Assembly (NCBI RefSeq): GCF_000686805.1
Contig: NZ_KK366021.1
Location: forward strand, 161,356 to 225,355
Direction: 5' to 3'
Origin: Bacillus sp. UNC41MFS5
GTDB lineage: Bacteria; Bacillota; Bacilli; Bacillales_B; DSM-18226
Length of the DNA stretch: 64,000 nucleotides
Shown here: positions 44,203 to 53,234 of the stretch, piece after piece
Layout of the letters: each line of letters opens with the position of its first letter
Numbering within the stretch: position 1 is the stretch's first letter
Program-made: the position numbers and the translations under genes
Notes under the pieces: model-generated
Databases searched by the model: none
What the model was told of the DNA's origin: nothing
The model's input: the letters and a program-made list of their open reading frames with translations, nothing else

Positions 44203-45732
44203 ATGAAGTACTTACTTGGTACAGATATCGGAACATCCGGCACCAAAACCATCCTAATGGACACAGAAGGCAATTTGATTGCTCAAGATTTACAGGAATA
44301 CGATGTTTTGACCCCAAAGCCTTTATGGGCAGAGCAGTGGCCAGATGTATGGCTTGATGCAGCAAAAACATCAATTAGAAACACGGTACAAAAGTCAGGA
44401 ATTCCATCGGAGAACATAAAGGGTATCGCTATAAGCGGTCTATATGGGGGTTCAGGAATTCCCTTGGACGGAAACATGGAGCCTGTTAGGCCGTGCATGA
44501 TTTGGATGGATCGAAGAGCAGAAGCCGAAACAAAATGGGTAATCGATACGATTGGAGAAGAAAAACTACTCGACATTACCCATAATGGAGCCGACCCTTA
44601 TTATGGCTTTACCAAAATGTTATGGATGAAAAATCATGAACCGGAAAATTGGAATAAAACCAAGCTTTTTCTCCCTCCAAATGATTATGTCATTTATAAG
44701 CTGACTGGAGAAATTGCCATTGATTATTCTTCTGCAGGAAATATCGGTGGAATTTTTGATATGAATAACAGGACCTGGTCAAAAGAAATGATGGATGCGA
44801 TGGGAATTCCTCTTTCGATGATGCCAGAAACGATGGTGGAATCAACTGATATTGTAGGTGGTTTGGCAAAAGAAGCCGCAGCCGAGTTGGGGCTTTCTGA
44901 AGGAATGCCAGTTATCGCCAGTGGCATTGACTGTGGTGCTGCCAATATCGGTCTCGGTGTATTTGAATCAGGGATTTATGCAGCAGCCATTGGAACTTCT
45001 ATGTGCGCAGCCTTCATTTCCGATAAACCAGTGAAAGGAAAAGATTTGATTGTATGGCCCTACTTATTTGATGCCAAAAGACTTTCCTATAATTTTGCTG
45101 GTGGAGCGACAGCTGGAGCAATCGTGAAATGGTTTCGTCAAACGATGTGTCAATATGAATTGGAAGCAGAAAAAGCGGGCGGGAAAAATGCCTATGATCT
45201 ATTAAATGAACAAGCTGCAGAAATACCAGCTGGAAGCGATGGGTTGATTGTCCTTCCATACTTTATGGGAGAAAGAAGTCCAATTTGGGATTCCTATGCA
45301 AAAGGTACGATCGTGGGACTTTCATTAGCACATACTAAAGCGCATATTTATCGTGCCTTCCTGGAAGCGGTTGCGTTCTCTTTACGGGATGCAATCGAAG
45401 CGACAGGAGAAGATCTCGGAGAATATATCCTCCTTGCCGGTGGAGTCACCAAGTCAAAATTATGGAGACAAATCTTTGCCGATGTCACGGGCTATCCAGT
45501 GGTCTGTCCCATTCATGATGTAGAAGCGAATATGGGTGATGTCATGCTAGCTGGAATTGGCACAGGTCTTCTCTCTTATGAAGATGTGAAGAAATGGCAG
45601 GTTCTAGACCAGAAGATCATGCCTAATAAAGAGAATCATCAGAAATATACTGAGTATTACCAAGTTTATAAATCTATCTATCAAAATTTAAAGTCTGATA
45701 TGAAAACGTTGACAAGACTTTCTGCAAGATAA
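44203..45732 (+). CDS. FGGY-family carbohydrate kinase (xylulokinase-like)
   Basis: 509 aa. ATPase-fold motifs are LLGTDIGTSGTKTILMD (residues 4-20), WMDRRAEAE, GIDCGAANIGLG, the FGGY signature region LPYFMGERSPIWDSYAKGT and ILLAGGVTKSKLWRQIFADV. It phosphorylates a ketopentose or similar sugar. AGGAGG precedes ATG and the gene is 30 bp after the dehydrogenase. D-xylulose or D-ribulose are the best guesses. Confidence 0.88.
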   Translation: MKYLLGTDIGTSGTKTILMDTEGNLIAQDLQEYDVLTPKPLWAEQWPDVWLDAAKTSIRNTVQKSGIPSENIKGIAISGLYGGSGIPLDGNMEPVRPCMIWMDRRAEAETKWVIDTIGEEKLLDITHNGADPYYGFTKMLWMKNHEPENWNKTKLFLPPNDYVIYKLTGEIAIDYSSAGNIGGIFDMNNRTWSKEMMDAMGIPLSMMPETMVESTDIVGGLAKEAAAELGLSEGMPVIASGIDCGAANIGLGVFESGIYAAAIGTSMCAAFISDKPVKGKDLIVWPYLFDAKRLSYNFAGGATAGAIVKWFRQTMCQYELEAEKAGGKNAYDLLNEQAAEIPAGSDGLIVLPYFMGERSPIWDSYAKGTIVGLSLAHTKAHIYRAFLEAVAFSLRDAIEATGEDLGEYILLAGGVTKSKLWRQIFADVTGYPVVCPIHDVEANMGDVMLAGIGTGLLSYEDVKKWQVLDQKIMPNKENHQKYTEYYQVYKSIYQNLKSDMKTLTRLSAR

Positions 45733-45768
45733 TTTGTGCATAAGCAAAATAAAGGATAGGTGATGCAG

Positions 45769-47130
45769 ATGAACAGATGGAAAAAAAGAATTGGATACGG
45801 GGCTGGCGACTTCGCCTGCAACCTCGTATTTAGTACAATGGCGTCTTATTTGTTGTTTTTTTATACCGATGTCTTTGGAATCACCGCAACCGTTGCCGGT
45901 ACTTTAATGTTAGTAACCAAAATCATCGATGCATTTGCCGATACGGGTATGGGATTATTGGTCGATCGGACTAGTACAAGATGGGGACAAGGAAGACCTT
46001 ACTTCATAATCGGAGCAATTCCGTTTGCTGTTTTTACCATCATGACCTTTGTTATTCCGGATTTCAGTATGTCTGGAAAGGTTCTCTGGGCTTATATCAC
46101 TTATTGCTTGTTGAACATTGCTTATACAGTGGTCAATATCCCATTAAATACGATTGTACCAAGGTTAACGTCTGATAACCATGAGCGGAACTGGTTAGTA
46201 TCGACTAGGATGATTTGTGCATTAATTGGAACCGCTTTAGTTATGACGATTACGACGCCTCTTGTCACTTTCTTTGGACAAGGTGATAACCAAAAAGGCT
46301 ATTTGATTACAATGACCATTTATGGCATCGCCGCGGTGTTCGTGTTTGTGTTTACCTTTATGAACACAAAAGAGGTGGTTCCGCCTACCGTTCAACCTGG
46401 GAAGTCCTCTTTTAAAGACGATTTTAAAGGATTGACGGGCCCTGCTGTTATTTTCTTTATCTTGAACTTTCTCTATTTTGGTCTTTTTGTCATTCGAAAT
46501 ACAACAGTGATCTACTATTTCACCTATAATCTGGGACGTACGGATTGGCTGACGTTTGTGGGACTATTCGGCATTCTCTCTGGACTGCCAATGCTCCTGC
46601 TCTTGCCTTGGCTTCAAAAGAAAATGCCGAAGAAAAATGTATTGCTTTTAAGTACGGTCATTTATATTGTCGGAGATTTAGTGATGTATTTCGGAAAGTC
46701 ATCACCTGTCTTACTGATTGCCGGGTTGACGATTACCGGGCTAGGGATTTATGGCATCTTCGGCACTACCTTTGCGATTCAGCCAGATGTTATTGATTAT
46801 TCAGAGTACAAAAACAACAGAAGTATTGCTGGGATGATTGCAGCCTTTCAAGGTTTTTCTGTAAAAGTAAGCTTGGGTCTTGGGAGTGCACTCGTTGGAG
46901 TTATTTTGAAAATGGGCGGATATGTTCCAAATGCCACACAAACCGCTAAAGCTTTATCATATATTGAAATAAGTTTTATCTGGGTGCCATTGGTCATTTG
47001 TTTACTGATTGGAATCACGATATGGTTCTATAAACTAGATGATAAACGGGCCGAAATGGATGTAGAACTCGACCGTCGACGTGCATTGGTAAACCAAAAG
47101 GTTGAAAGCCAAAGTATCGTAAACCTCTAA
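45769..47130 (+). CDS. GPH-family (glycoside-pentoside-hexuronide) cation symporter
   Basis: 453 aa from ATG at 45769, after AAAGGATAGGTG. Twelve hydrophobic segments. GPH motifs are RIGYGAGDFACNLVFSTMASYLLFFYTD near the start (given here as its first and last parts only: RIGYGAGDFACN, YLLFFYTD), DAFADTGMGLLVDRT, GRPYFIIGAIPF and QPDVIDYSEYKNNRS. Transports a glycoside, pentose or polyol with Na+ or H+. It is the last gene of the operon. Confidence 0.9.
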   Translation: MNRWKKRIGYGAGDFACNLVFSTMASYLLFFYTDVFGITATVAGTLMLVTKIIDAFADTGMGLLVDRTSTRWGQGRPYFIIGAIPFAVFTIMTFVIPDFSMSGKVLWAYITYCLLNIAYTVVNIPLNTIVPRLTSDNHERNWLVSTRMICALIGTALVMTITTPLVTFFGQGDNQKGYLITMTIYGIAAVFVFVFTFMNTKEVVPPTVQPGKSSFKDDFKGLTGPAVIFFILNFLYFGLFVIRNTTVIYYFTYNLGRTDWLTFVGLFGILSGLPMLLLLPWLQKKMPKKNVLLLSTVIYIVGDLVMYFGKSSPVLLIAGLTITGLGIYGIFGTTFAIQPDVIDYSEYKNNRSIAGMIAAFQGFSVKVSLGLGSALVGVILKMGGYVPNATQTAKALSYIEISFIWVPLVICLLIGITIWFYKLDDKRAEMDVELDRRRALVNQKVESQSIVNL

Positions 47131-47136
47131 TGAATT

Positions 47137-47166
47137 AGAGCCTTTCTGAATAGAGAGGCTCTTTTC
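47137..47166 (+). terminator. terminator of the SDR/kinase/symporter operon
   Basis: AGAGCCTTTCT and AGAGAGGCTCT form an 11-bp stem (one mismatch) with loop GAAT, followed by TTTCTT. Confidence 0.85.
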
Positions 47167-47435
47167 TTATGTTACGAACAGTGACGGTGCATTCTGCAAG
47201 AAAGAAGGACTATTATATTGCTATTTTATTTAAAGTTTACTTATCTAGTGTTTATTCTTTTTAACGGATCAAGTGGAATACTACAGTGGCTTGAATTCTT
47301 AGAGCATAGTCCCCTTTTTTTATGTTGCTGAACATTAATAGTTAATGATGCCTCCCCTCTAAGATGTATTCGTCTCGATTTTCTTTCTCAATATTGCACC
47401 TAACCTAACATTAGTATATTGTTGTATTCAGTTAT

Positions 47436-47455
47436 ATGGTTCATCAACTTAAACC
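47436..47455. promoter_or_regulatory. candidate ArsR operator in the 356-bp gap before the ArsR gene
   Basis: TGGTTCATCAACTTAAACCA has inverted TGGTT/AACCA arms about 35 bp before the ArsR start. The gap 47167-47435 shows nothing else I can support. Confidence 0.3.
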
Positions 47456-47486
47456 ATTAAACTGATTATTGGAGGTATTTTACTGA

Positions 47487-47822
47487 ATGAATAAACAGGA
47501 CCAACTAAATATGATCAAAGAGGATTTTATTAATTGTCAAAAAGTACTATTGGCAATTGGTGATGAAACACGTCAATCGATCTTGTTAGTTCTAATGGGG
47601 ACGGATTGTCAAACAGGATTACGTGTGGGTGAAATCACTGAACAAACACATCTTTCTCGACCTGCTGTGTCCCATCATCTTAAGGTTTTACGAGATGCCG
47701 GTGTTATTTTAATGCGTAAAGAAGGGACAAAAAACTTTTATTATATTAATGTACGTACAGAATTAGGTTTATTAAGAACGCTTGTGTTGGATATTGATAA
47801 GTTCATGCAGAACTTTTATTGA
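47487..47822 (+). CDS. ArsR-family winged-helix regulator
   Basis: 111 aa. Winged helix GDETRQSILLVLMGTDCQTG, LRVGEITEQTHLSRPAVSHH and LKVLRDAGVILMRKEGTKNF. No ELCVCDL-type metal cysteine motif, so it is probably not a classical metal sensor. A single Cys (about 44) could sense redox or electrophiles. The gene is 41 bp upstream of an MDR oxidoreductase, the likely target. Confidence 0.85.
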   Translation: MNKQDQLNMIKEDFINCQKVLLAIGDETRQSILLVLMGTDCQTGLRVGEITEQTHLSRPAVSHHLKVLRDAGVILMRKEGTKNFYYINVRTELGLLRTLVLDIDKFMQNFY

Positions 47823-47863
47823 AAGGATGGAATTTAAACACACATTATGTGGGGGTATAGTCT

Positions 47864-48862
47864 ATGAGAGCAATGGTTATTGATATGTATGGGAAAGTTC
47901 CAATGCGTTTGGCAGAAATGCCCACACCTGAAATTGATGAATATGAGGTACTCGCAGAAATTCATGCAGCTAGTATTAATCCTGTTGATTTTAAAATACG
48001 CGATGGGAAAGTGAAATTGTTAGTTAAATATAAAATGCCTCTTATCTTAGGGAATGACTTTTCTGGTGTGGTTGCAAAGGTTGGCGCAAAAGTGACTCGT
48101 TTTAAAGTTGGTGACGAAATATATGCACGTCCACGTAAGAGTAAAATCGGTACTTTTGCTGAATATATCGCAATTCATGAAGATGACATCGCACTAAACC
48201 CTAAAAATTTGAGCTTTGAAGAAGCAGCATCGATCCCGCTGGTTGGGTTAACCTCCTATCAAGCCCTAACAGACATTTTGCAATTACAAAAGGGCCAAAA
48301 GATTTTAATTCACGCTGGGGCTGGAGGTGTCGGTACCTTTGCTATTCAACTGGCCAAATTAATGGGTGCCACTGTTGCAACGACTGCCAGCGATGCTGGT
48401 GCGAATTTAGTAAAATCTCTTGGTGCAGATGAAATAATAAATTACAAGACAGAAAAATTTGAAGAGATACTGAAAAACTATGATGCCGTATTTGATACCC
48501 TTGGGGGCGAGATACTCGAAAAATCATTCGAAGTGATAAAAAGCGGAGGAAAAGTGGTTTCCGTTTCGGGATTACCGAATGCTCGTTTTGGTAAAGAATA
48601 TGGTTCCGGATTTTTTAAAACGTTGTTGTTTTCAGCAGCAAGTCATAAACTTACTGAGCTTGAAAAAAAGCATAATGTTCAATATACGTTTTTGTTTATG
48701 AAGCCAAGTGGAGAGCAATTACGTATAATCTCAAACTTTATTGAGGCTGGTAAAATCAAACCTATAATTGATAGAGTTTTTCCTTTTGAAGATGCTCAAA
48801 AAGCGATGGAATATGCGGAGTCAGGAAGGGCGAAAGGGAAAATAATATTAAAAATCAGATAG
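47864..48862 (+). CDS. NADP-dependent oxidoreductase (MDR superfamily, quinone reductase-like)
   Basis: 332 aa. GroES-like N-terminus (MRAMVIDMYGKVPMRLAEMP), the SINPVDFKIRDGK and GNDFSGVVAKVG motifs typical of zinc-free quinone oxidoreductases, and the nucleotide site ILIHAGAGGVGTFAIQLAKL (about 147-166). GGGGG precedes ATG. It probably forms an operon with the ArsR gene and reduces reactive carbonyls or quinones. Confidence 0.88.
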   Translation: MRAMVIDMYGKVPMRLAEMPTPEIDEYEVLAEIHAASINPVDFKIRDGKVKLLVKYKMPLILGNDFSGVVAKVGAKVTRFKVGDEIYARPRKSKIGTFAEYIAIHEDDIALNPKNLSFEEAASIPLVGLTSYQALTDILQLQKGQKILIHAGAGGVGTFAIQLAKLMGATVATTASDAGANLVKSLGADEIINYKTEKFEEILKNYDAVFDTLGGEILEKSFEVIKSGGKVVSVSGLPNARFGKEYGSGFFKTLLFSAASHKLTELEKKHNVQYTFLFMKPSGEQLRIISNFIEAGKIKPIIDRVFPFEDAQKAMEYAESGRAKGKIILKIR

Positions 48863-49137
48863 TTGTTAAAAGAAGCAAAAAATATATGCTAACTTTCCAT
48901 TTTTTCTTTTTAATGATTCTATAAAAGTCATTTCCTTTTAATCAATCTTTATTCTAAAGCTACAAATGATATTCAACGAACAGGCCCTTTAATAAAATAA
49001 GTATTTATTATTAAATAAGGCTTTATATACAAGATTTTAAGCATAACTTCTAAAAACCAACATTAATCCCAAAATTTCATATTTATCTCTACTCAACAGA
49101 GTCTGTTAATAATGCCACAGAAGGCAAATTAGCAAGT

Positions 49138-49166
49138 TTGACAAAAAAATTAAATATACCTAATAT
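49138..49166 (+). promoter_or_regulatory. consensus sigma-A promoter for the Rrf2 gene
   Basis: TTGACA, exactly 17 bp, then TAATAT, 41 bp before the ATG. The box is followed by AATATTAATC, which may be the regulator's own site. The rest of 48863-49137 shows nothing I can support. Confidence 0.75.
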
Positions 49167-49207
49167 AAATATTAATCTCTTTACTCAAATAGGAAGCAGG
49201 TGTTTGC

Positions 49208-49711
49208 ATGCAGTATAGTATTGGAGTTGAATATGGCCTGCATTGCCTTGTTTATTTAATTGATATCCCTCCAGATTCAAGCATAGGAATAAAAGACCTT
49301 TCTGCCTTTCAAGGCATTTCAGAGACATATCTCTCAAAAATTTTTGCCAAATTAGCCAAGGCAGGTATCGTAAATTCAGTACCTGGAGTTAAGGGCGGCT
49401 ATAGATTAGCAAGGTCCCCAGAAGAAATTTCTTTTTGGGATGTAATTGAAGCGATTGAAGGGAAAAGGCCCATTTTTCAATGCAAAAACATAAAAGATAA
49501 TGGCCTTCTGGTTCGAGATAACCAAAACTCCAGCTGCTGCTCAGAAACTTCGACTTGCACCATTAATCTAGTTATGCTTGAGGCAGAAGAAAATATGCGC
49601 AATTTTTTACGTAAAAAGACCCTTTCATGGCTAAATGAAGAGCTTGATCATGTTTTATCGAAACAAACACGTCAAGATACACGTGCATATTTTGAGAAGA
49701 GCAACAGTTAA
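49208..49711 (+). CDS. Rrf2-family transcriptional regulator
   Basis: 167 aa. The Rrf2 winged helix is at the N-terminus (MQYSIGVEYGLHCLVYLID, IKDLSAFQGISETYLSKIFA, PGVKGGYRLAR). The dimerisation/cofactor region has Cys92, Cys110, Cys111 and Cys117. The Cys111-x5-Cys117 spacing recalls Fe-S Rrf2 sensors (IscR, NsrR), although the Cys92 distance differs from IscR. It may sense redox state, NO or iron. Stand-alone gene with its own strong promoter. Confidence 0.85.
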   Translation: MQYSIGVEYGLHCLVYLIDIPPDSSIGIKDLSAFQGISETYLSKIFAKLAKAGIVNSVPGVKGGYRLARSPEEISFWDVIEAIEGKRPIFQCKNIKDNGLLVRDNQNSSCCSETSTCTINLVMLEAEENMRNFLRKKTLSWLNEELDHVLSKQTRQDTRAYFEKSNS

Positions 49712-49724
49712 TCAGACACCCCTT

Positions 49725-49757
49725 CCCCCTCTATCCTGCAAGTTAAGGGGGTCTTTA
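49725..49757 (+). terminator. possible terminator of the Rrf2 gene
   Basis: CCCCCT and AGGGGG enclose a 15-nt loop and are followed by TCTTTA. The stem is short. Confidence 0.4.
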
Positions 49758-49875
49758 CCCAATTACCGAAAAATTTCAAAAAAACGGCACCGAAAACAAA
49801 CATCCTATCCCGATTCATTTCCCCTCCTAAAACCAATTTCTCTTATCTTTTGATAATCCCTATATTACAAATCAA

Positions 49876-49902
49876 GCGCTAATTCCTTTTCAAGATTAGC
49901 GC
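49876..49902 (-). terminator. hairpin after the AhpD-like gene
   Basis: GCGCTAAT and ATTAGCGC form a perfect 8-bp stem with an 11-nt loop. The downstream T content is low, so termination is uncertain. Confidence 0.4.
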
Positions 49903-49928
49903 CCGATTAATGTATAGACATAAAAATT

Positions 49929-50375
49929 CTATTTTGCCGCAGTTGCGAAATTTCCCATTGAAATCGAGATTCGATTCCAACTATTAATTTGATTGATCAA
50001 AATAACAAGATCTACATAGTCCTTTTCACTAAAATGAATACGTACTCGATTATAAAGCTCATCAGGTACTCGCTTAGTTGGTACTAACGTCACATGTTCA
50101 GTTAATTCTAATGCTACTTTCTCAGCATCCGTGTAGAAGTCACAATCTTCCCATGTGCCAACGCAGTATAATCGCTGTTCCGTTTCACCCATTTTTCGAG
50201 CATCAGCGGTATGCATATTAAGACAAAAAGCACAGCCATTAATTTGAGAAGCACGGATTTTAATTAGTTCACGGAGTTTACGGTCTATTCCAGTAGATTT
50301 AGTGTACTTCTCCATTTCCATCATTATATTAAGTGCTTCAGGTGCTATATCATAATAATTAATACGTAGTTCCAT
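49929..50375 (-). CDS. carboxymuconolactone decarboxylase-family, AhpD-like peroxidase protein
   Basis: 148 aa from ATG at 50375, 7 nt after GGGGG. An ATG six bases upstream is too close to that site. The CMD/AhpD core is KLRELIKIRASQINGCAFCL then NMHTADARKMGE, with the redox CxxC and the His of the proton relay. Such proteins act as disulfide reductants or peroxidases under oxidative stress. The gene is preceded within 16 bp by a 43-bp perfect palindrome. Confidence 0.86.
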   Translation of the reverse strand: MELRINYYDIAPEALNIMMEMEKYTKSTGIDRKLRELIKIRASQINGCAFCLNMHTADARKMGETEQRLYCVGTWEDCDFYTDAEKVALELTEHVTLVPTKRVPDELYNRVRIHFSEKDYVDLVILINQINSWNRISISMGNFATAAK

Positions 50376-50390
50376 TTCCATTCCCCCTAC

Positions 50391-50433
50391 GATTATAGAT
50401 ACAGTTAATCGTCGATTAACTGTATCTATAATC
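50391..50433. promoter_or_regulatory. 43-bp perfect palindrome upstream of the AhpD-like gene
   Basis: Arms of 21 bp (50391-50411 and 50413-50433) are exact inverse complements around a single T at 50412. The inner part reads AGTTAATCG-T-CGATTAACT. It begins 16 bp upstream of the start codon, so it would be both a duplex operator and, if transcribed, a very stable leader hairpin. It has no T-run and is not a terminator. Confidence 0.85.
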
Positions 50434-50560
50434 TACACCTATAATTAGCTTTTGTCAAACCAGGATTATGGTTGTCCTTAGAATAGAACTTTAAAAACTA
50501 AGCCTAGATATGTATTACTGCTAATCTATTATTAACAGTTTCCGCCAGGTAAAAAAGAAC

Positions 50561-50625
50561 CTTGCTTTATTCAACAAGGTTCATCGAGGTATAAAATGAG
50601 CACGGGACGATTCCCGTGCTCATTT
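50561..50625 (-). terminator. tandem hairpins ending the first SDR gene
   Basis: AACCTTG/CAAGGTT (50559-50582 region) and AATGAGCACGGG/CCCGTGCTCATT (50595-50624). On the minus strand the second is followed by TTATACC and lies 72 bp past the SDR stop. Confidence 0.6.
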
Positions 50626-50696
50626 GTTTTGTATATCTAGTGGAATAGGAATTGACGGTTAGATTAGTTTAATAAGGAGAACTCTCTCCTCACCTC

Positions 50697-51482
50697 TTAA
50701 TATTTATAAGATTGTCCACCATCAATTGGAATAACAGTTGCGTTGATGAAATTTGCTTGATTAGATAGTAGGAACGCTACCAAATAACCCACTTCTTCTG
50801 GTTTACCGAAACGTTTCATTGGGTTTGGCTGAACAAATTGTTTTCCTACCTCTTCCCAGTTATCTGGATCCATTTGTTTTAATGAACCTTCGACCATCGG
50901 TGTCATGATTGCTCCAGGTGCAATGGCTTTGATGCTGATTCCATATTGACCGTATTCAATTCCAGAGTTTCTTGTTAATCCGACCACGCCGTGTTTACTT
51001 GCTGCATAACCAGATTGATTTCCTACCCCGCGAATACCACCAACAGAAGCAGTATTAACAATAGAGCCAAAACCTTGTTCTCTCATGACTTTCAATACGT
51101 GTTTCATACCATAAAACACACCATTTAAATTAACACTAACAACTTTTTGGAATTCCTCAATGCCAAAATCCTCTGTTAGGTTTTGTTTTCCTTCGATTCC
51201 TGCGTTGTTGAAGAAACCATGGATTTTCCCAAATTTCTCAACTGTTTCATTTACATAGCTTTCAACGGCTTGTTCATCTGCCACATTTGCAGTGATCAGC
51301 AGCATTTCTGCGTTTGGTGCCACTTCTAACACTTTGCTTTTTGTTTCTTCTAATGAAGCAGCGTTTAAATCAACAAGTGAAAGTTTCGCTCCTTCTTTTG
51401 CTACTTGTAAAGCAGAGGCTTGTCCTAAACCAGAACCTGCACCTGTAATTAAAACCACTTTTCCATCAAAACGATTACTCAT
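50697..51482 (-). CDS. SDR-family NAD(P)-dependent oxidoreductase
   Basis: 261 aa classical SDR: TGAGSGLGQASA (about 13-24), Asp in LVDLNAASL (NAD preference), NNAGIEGK, catalytic Ser in NTASVGGIRG and Tyr/Lys in GYAASKHG. GGAGG precedes ATG. It is 137 bp downstream of a second SDR on the same strand. Both may be controlled by the divergent TetR gene. Substrate unknown. Confidence 0.85.
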   Translation of the reverse strand: MSNRFDGKVVLITGAGSGLGQASALQVAKEGAKLSLVDLNAASLEETKSKVLEVAPNAEMLLITANVADEQAVESYVNETVEKFGKIHGFFNNAGIEGKQNLTEDFGIEEFQKVVSVNLNGVFYGMKHVLKVMREQGFGSIVNTASVGGIRGVGNQSGYAASKHGVVGLTRNSGIEYGQYGISIKAIAPGAIMTPMVEGSLKQMDPDNWEEVGKQFVQPNPMKRFGKPEEVGYLVAFLLSNQANFINATVIPIDGGQSYKY

Positions 51483-51619
51483 TGGAAATTTCCTCCCTTT
51501 GTTTTTGTTTCAAGGTTTAAAGCGTATTTTTAAAAATTATTTTTAATTGAAATATCTCATACTAAAGATATATACTGGTGAAATGTCATTCTTTTACTTT
51601 ACTTAGTTCCCATGATTTA

Positions 51620-52357
51620 TTATTGTGCTGTATATCCGCCATCCACAATCAAACTATTACCAGTCATGAATGAAGAATCATCAGAAGCCATGAATAATAC
51701 TGCTTTTGCCATTTCTTCTGCTTTACCAAGACGTTTCATCGGGGTTACGGCAGCTAAAGCTTGCTTGCTTTCTTCCGGAATAATTGGTGTGTCAATAAAA
51801 CCAGGGCATAATGAGTTAATACGAATATTTTGTTCTGCATATTCAAGTGCAAGAGAACGAGTTAAGTTAATCACGCCGCCTTTTGCCGCGTTATAGGCTG
51901 CTGAACCTGGTGATCCAACCCAACCGTACATAGATGCCGTATTAATAATCGTGCCGCCACCTGTTTTTAACATTTCTCGGATGGATTCACGTGCTACTAA
52001 GAAAACGCCATCTAAGTCAACATTTACGGTGTTGCGCCATTCTGAGTACTCTAACTCATGTGAAGGATGAACACGGCCAATCCCCGCATTGTTGAAGACT
52101 ACATCCACTTTGCCGAACGTTTCAACGGTTTGTTGAAAGATATTTGCGACTTCTTCTTCATTCGTAATATTTGCTTTTATAAAAAGAGCTTCGGCATTAA
52201 GCGCTTTCAACTCTGCCTCAAATGCTTTCCCTTTTTCCTCATTTAAATCAACAAGAACCACTTTGGCTCCTTCTGAAACAAATAAACGTGCTGTTGCTGC
52301 CCCAATACCAGATGCTCCACCTGTAATCACAGCTACTTTGTCTTGTAATTTTCCCAT
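51620..52357 (-). CDS. SDR-family oxidoreductase (glucose 1-dehydrogenase-like)
   Basis: 245 aa from ATG at 52357, 7 nt after GAGGAGG. The upstream extension of the frame covers the operator region. TGGASGIGAATA cofactor motif, LVDLNEEKG, NNAGIGRVH, catalytic Ser in NTASMYGWVG and Tyr/Lys in AYNAAKGG, and the C-terminal MTGNSLIVDGGYTAQ. Divergent from the TetR regulator. Confidence 0.86.
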   Translation of the reverse strand: MGKLQDKVAVITGGASGIGAATARLFVSEGAKVVLVDLNEEKGKAFEAELKALNAEALFIKANITNEEEVANIFQQTVETFGKVDVVFNNAGIGRVHPSHELEYSEWRNTVNVDLDGVFLVARESIREMLKTGGGTIINTASMYGWVGSPGSAAYNAAKGGVINLTRSLALEYAEQNIRINSLCPGFIDTPIIPEESKQALAAVTPMKRLGKAEEMAKAVLFMASDDSSFMTGNSLIVDGGYTAQ

Positions 52358-52438
52358 CCTAAATCCTCCTCGTAGTATCAAGAATTCTTTAGCACATTCT
52401 AGAGAAAAATAATAGATATATCTATTATCTGTGCTATA

Positions 52439-52519
52439 TTGTTCACAATTTAATTGTACTATTTTGTTCACAATTAACAATCATTAAGATATCATTAAGT
52501 GTCTACTGGTTAGACACTT
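52439..52519. promoter_or_regulatory. operator candidates between SDR and TetR genes
   Basis: AAGTGTCT and AGACACTT (52497-52519) form an inverted repeat with a 7-bp centre, a TetR-type site close to the TetR start. TTGTTCACAATT occurs twice (52439-52450 and 52464-52475), 25 bp apart, near the SDR promoter. Confidence 0.55.
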
Positions 52520-52554
52520 ATGCTAAATCTGTCTATATTGAGGAAGGTTTTTTC

Positions 52555-53163
52555 ATGAATAATGAACAAAATACAACGTCTCAACGACAAAACCGGACAA
52601 AAGCTCATTTAAAGCAAGCATTGACTGAACTCATAAAAGAGAAGGGGTACCATTCCGTTACTGTAAAAGACATTGTCGATTACGCCGCTTATAATCGCAG
52701 TACTTTTTATATCCATTACATAGATAAACTGGAATTGGCTGAGGATTTACTTGTTTCCATGCTTCAGGAATTAGAAGATTCTGTAGGCAAGGCCTATGTA
52801 CCTGGTCAAAAGGTTTATTCAGCCAAGCTAAATGCACCTTCTTTTAATATCGTTTCTTATATCTATAAAAACCAGAGTTTTTTTACATTAATAAACTACG
52901 ATGACACGCTACCAGGATTGCATACACGGTTCCCTCAAACAATCTTAAAAATCTATAAGGAACAATTTATTTTCGAAACCATCAACAATATCCCAGTAAA
53001 TATGGATTATTTTAAACGTTATACAGCCTATGGCTTTTACGGTCTCCTTCATACTTGGATCCAAAATGGCTTCAAAGAAACGCCAGAAGATTTTATCCAA
53101 GAAGTCATTGATCTTACTAAAACTCATATTCACTCATTTCAATTTATTGGACAAAACAAATAA
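52555..53163 (+). CDS. TetR-family transcriptional regulator
   Basis: 202 aa. The TetR helix-turn-helix is at about 12-58 (KAHLKQALTELIKEKGYHSV, TVKDIVDYAAYNRSTFYIHY). The C-terminal ligand domain resembles the TetR_C group found with dihydroxyacetone-kinase regulators. GAGGAAGG precedes ATG. It likely represses the divergent SDR gene(s). Confidence 0.86.
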   Translation: MNNEQNTTSQRQNRTKAHLKQALTELIKEKGYHSVTVKDIVDYAAYNRSTFYIHYIDKLELAEDLLVSMLQELEDSVGKAYVPGQKVYSAKLNAPSFNIVSYIYKNQSFFTLINYDDTLPGLHTRFPQTILKIYKEQFIFETINNIPVNMDYFKRYTAYGFYGLLHTWIQNGFKETPEDFIQEVIDLTKTHIHSFQFIGQNK

Positions 53164-53234
53164 CTATCTGCACCAGCATGGAGAAAATATAGAATATTTT
53201 TGTAGGTGTTTTATATTTTCGGAGAACCGGGAAA

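Noticed and set aside
50391..50433. Rho-independent terminator
   Set aside because: No T-run on either side and a one-base centre. It lies at a gene start, not an end.
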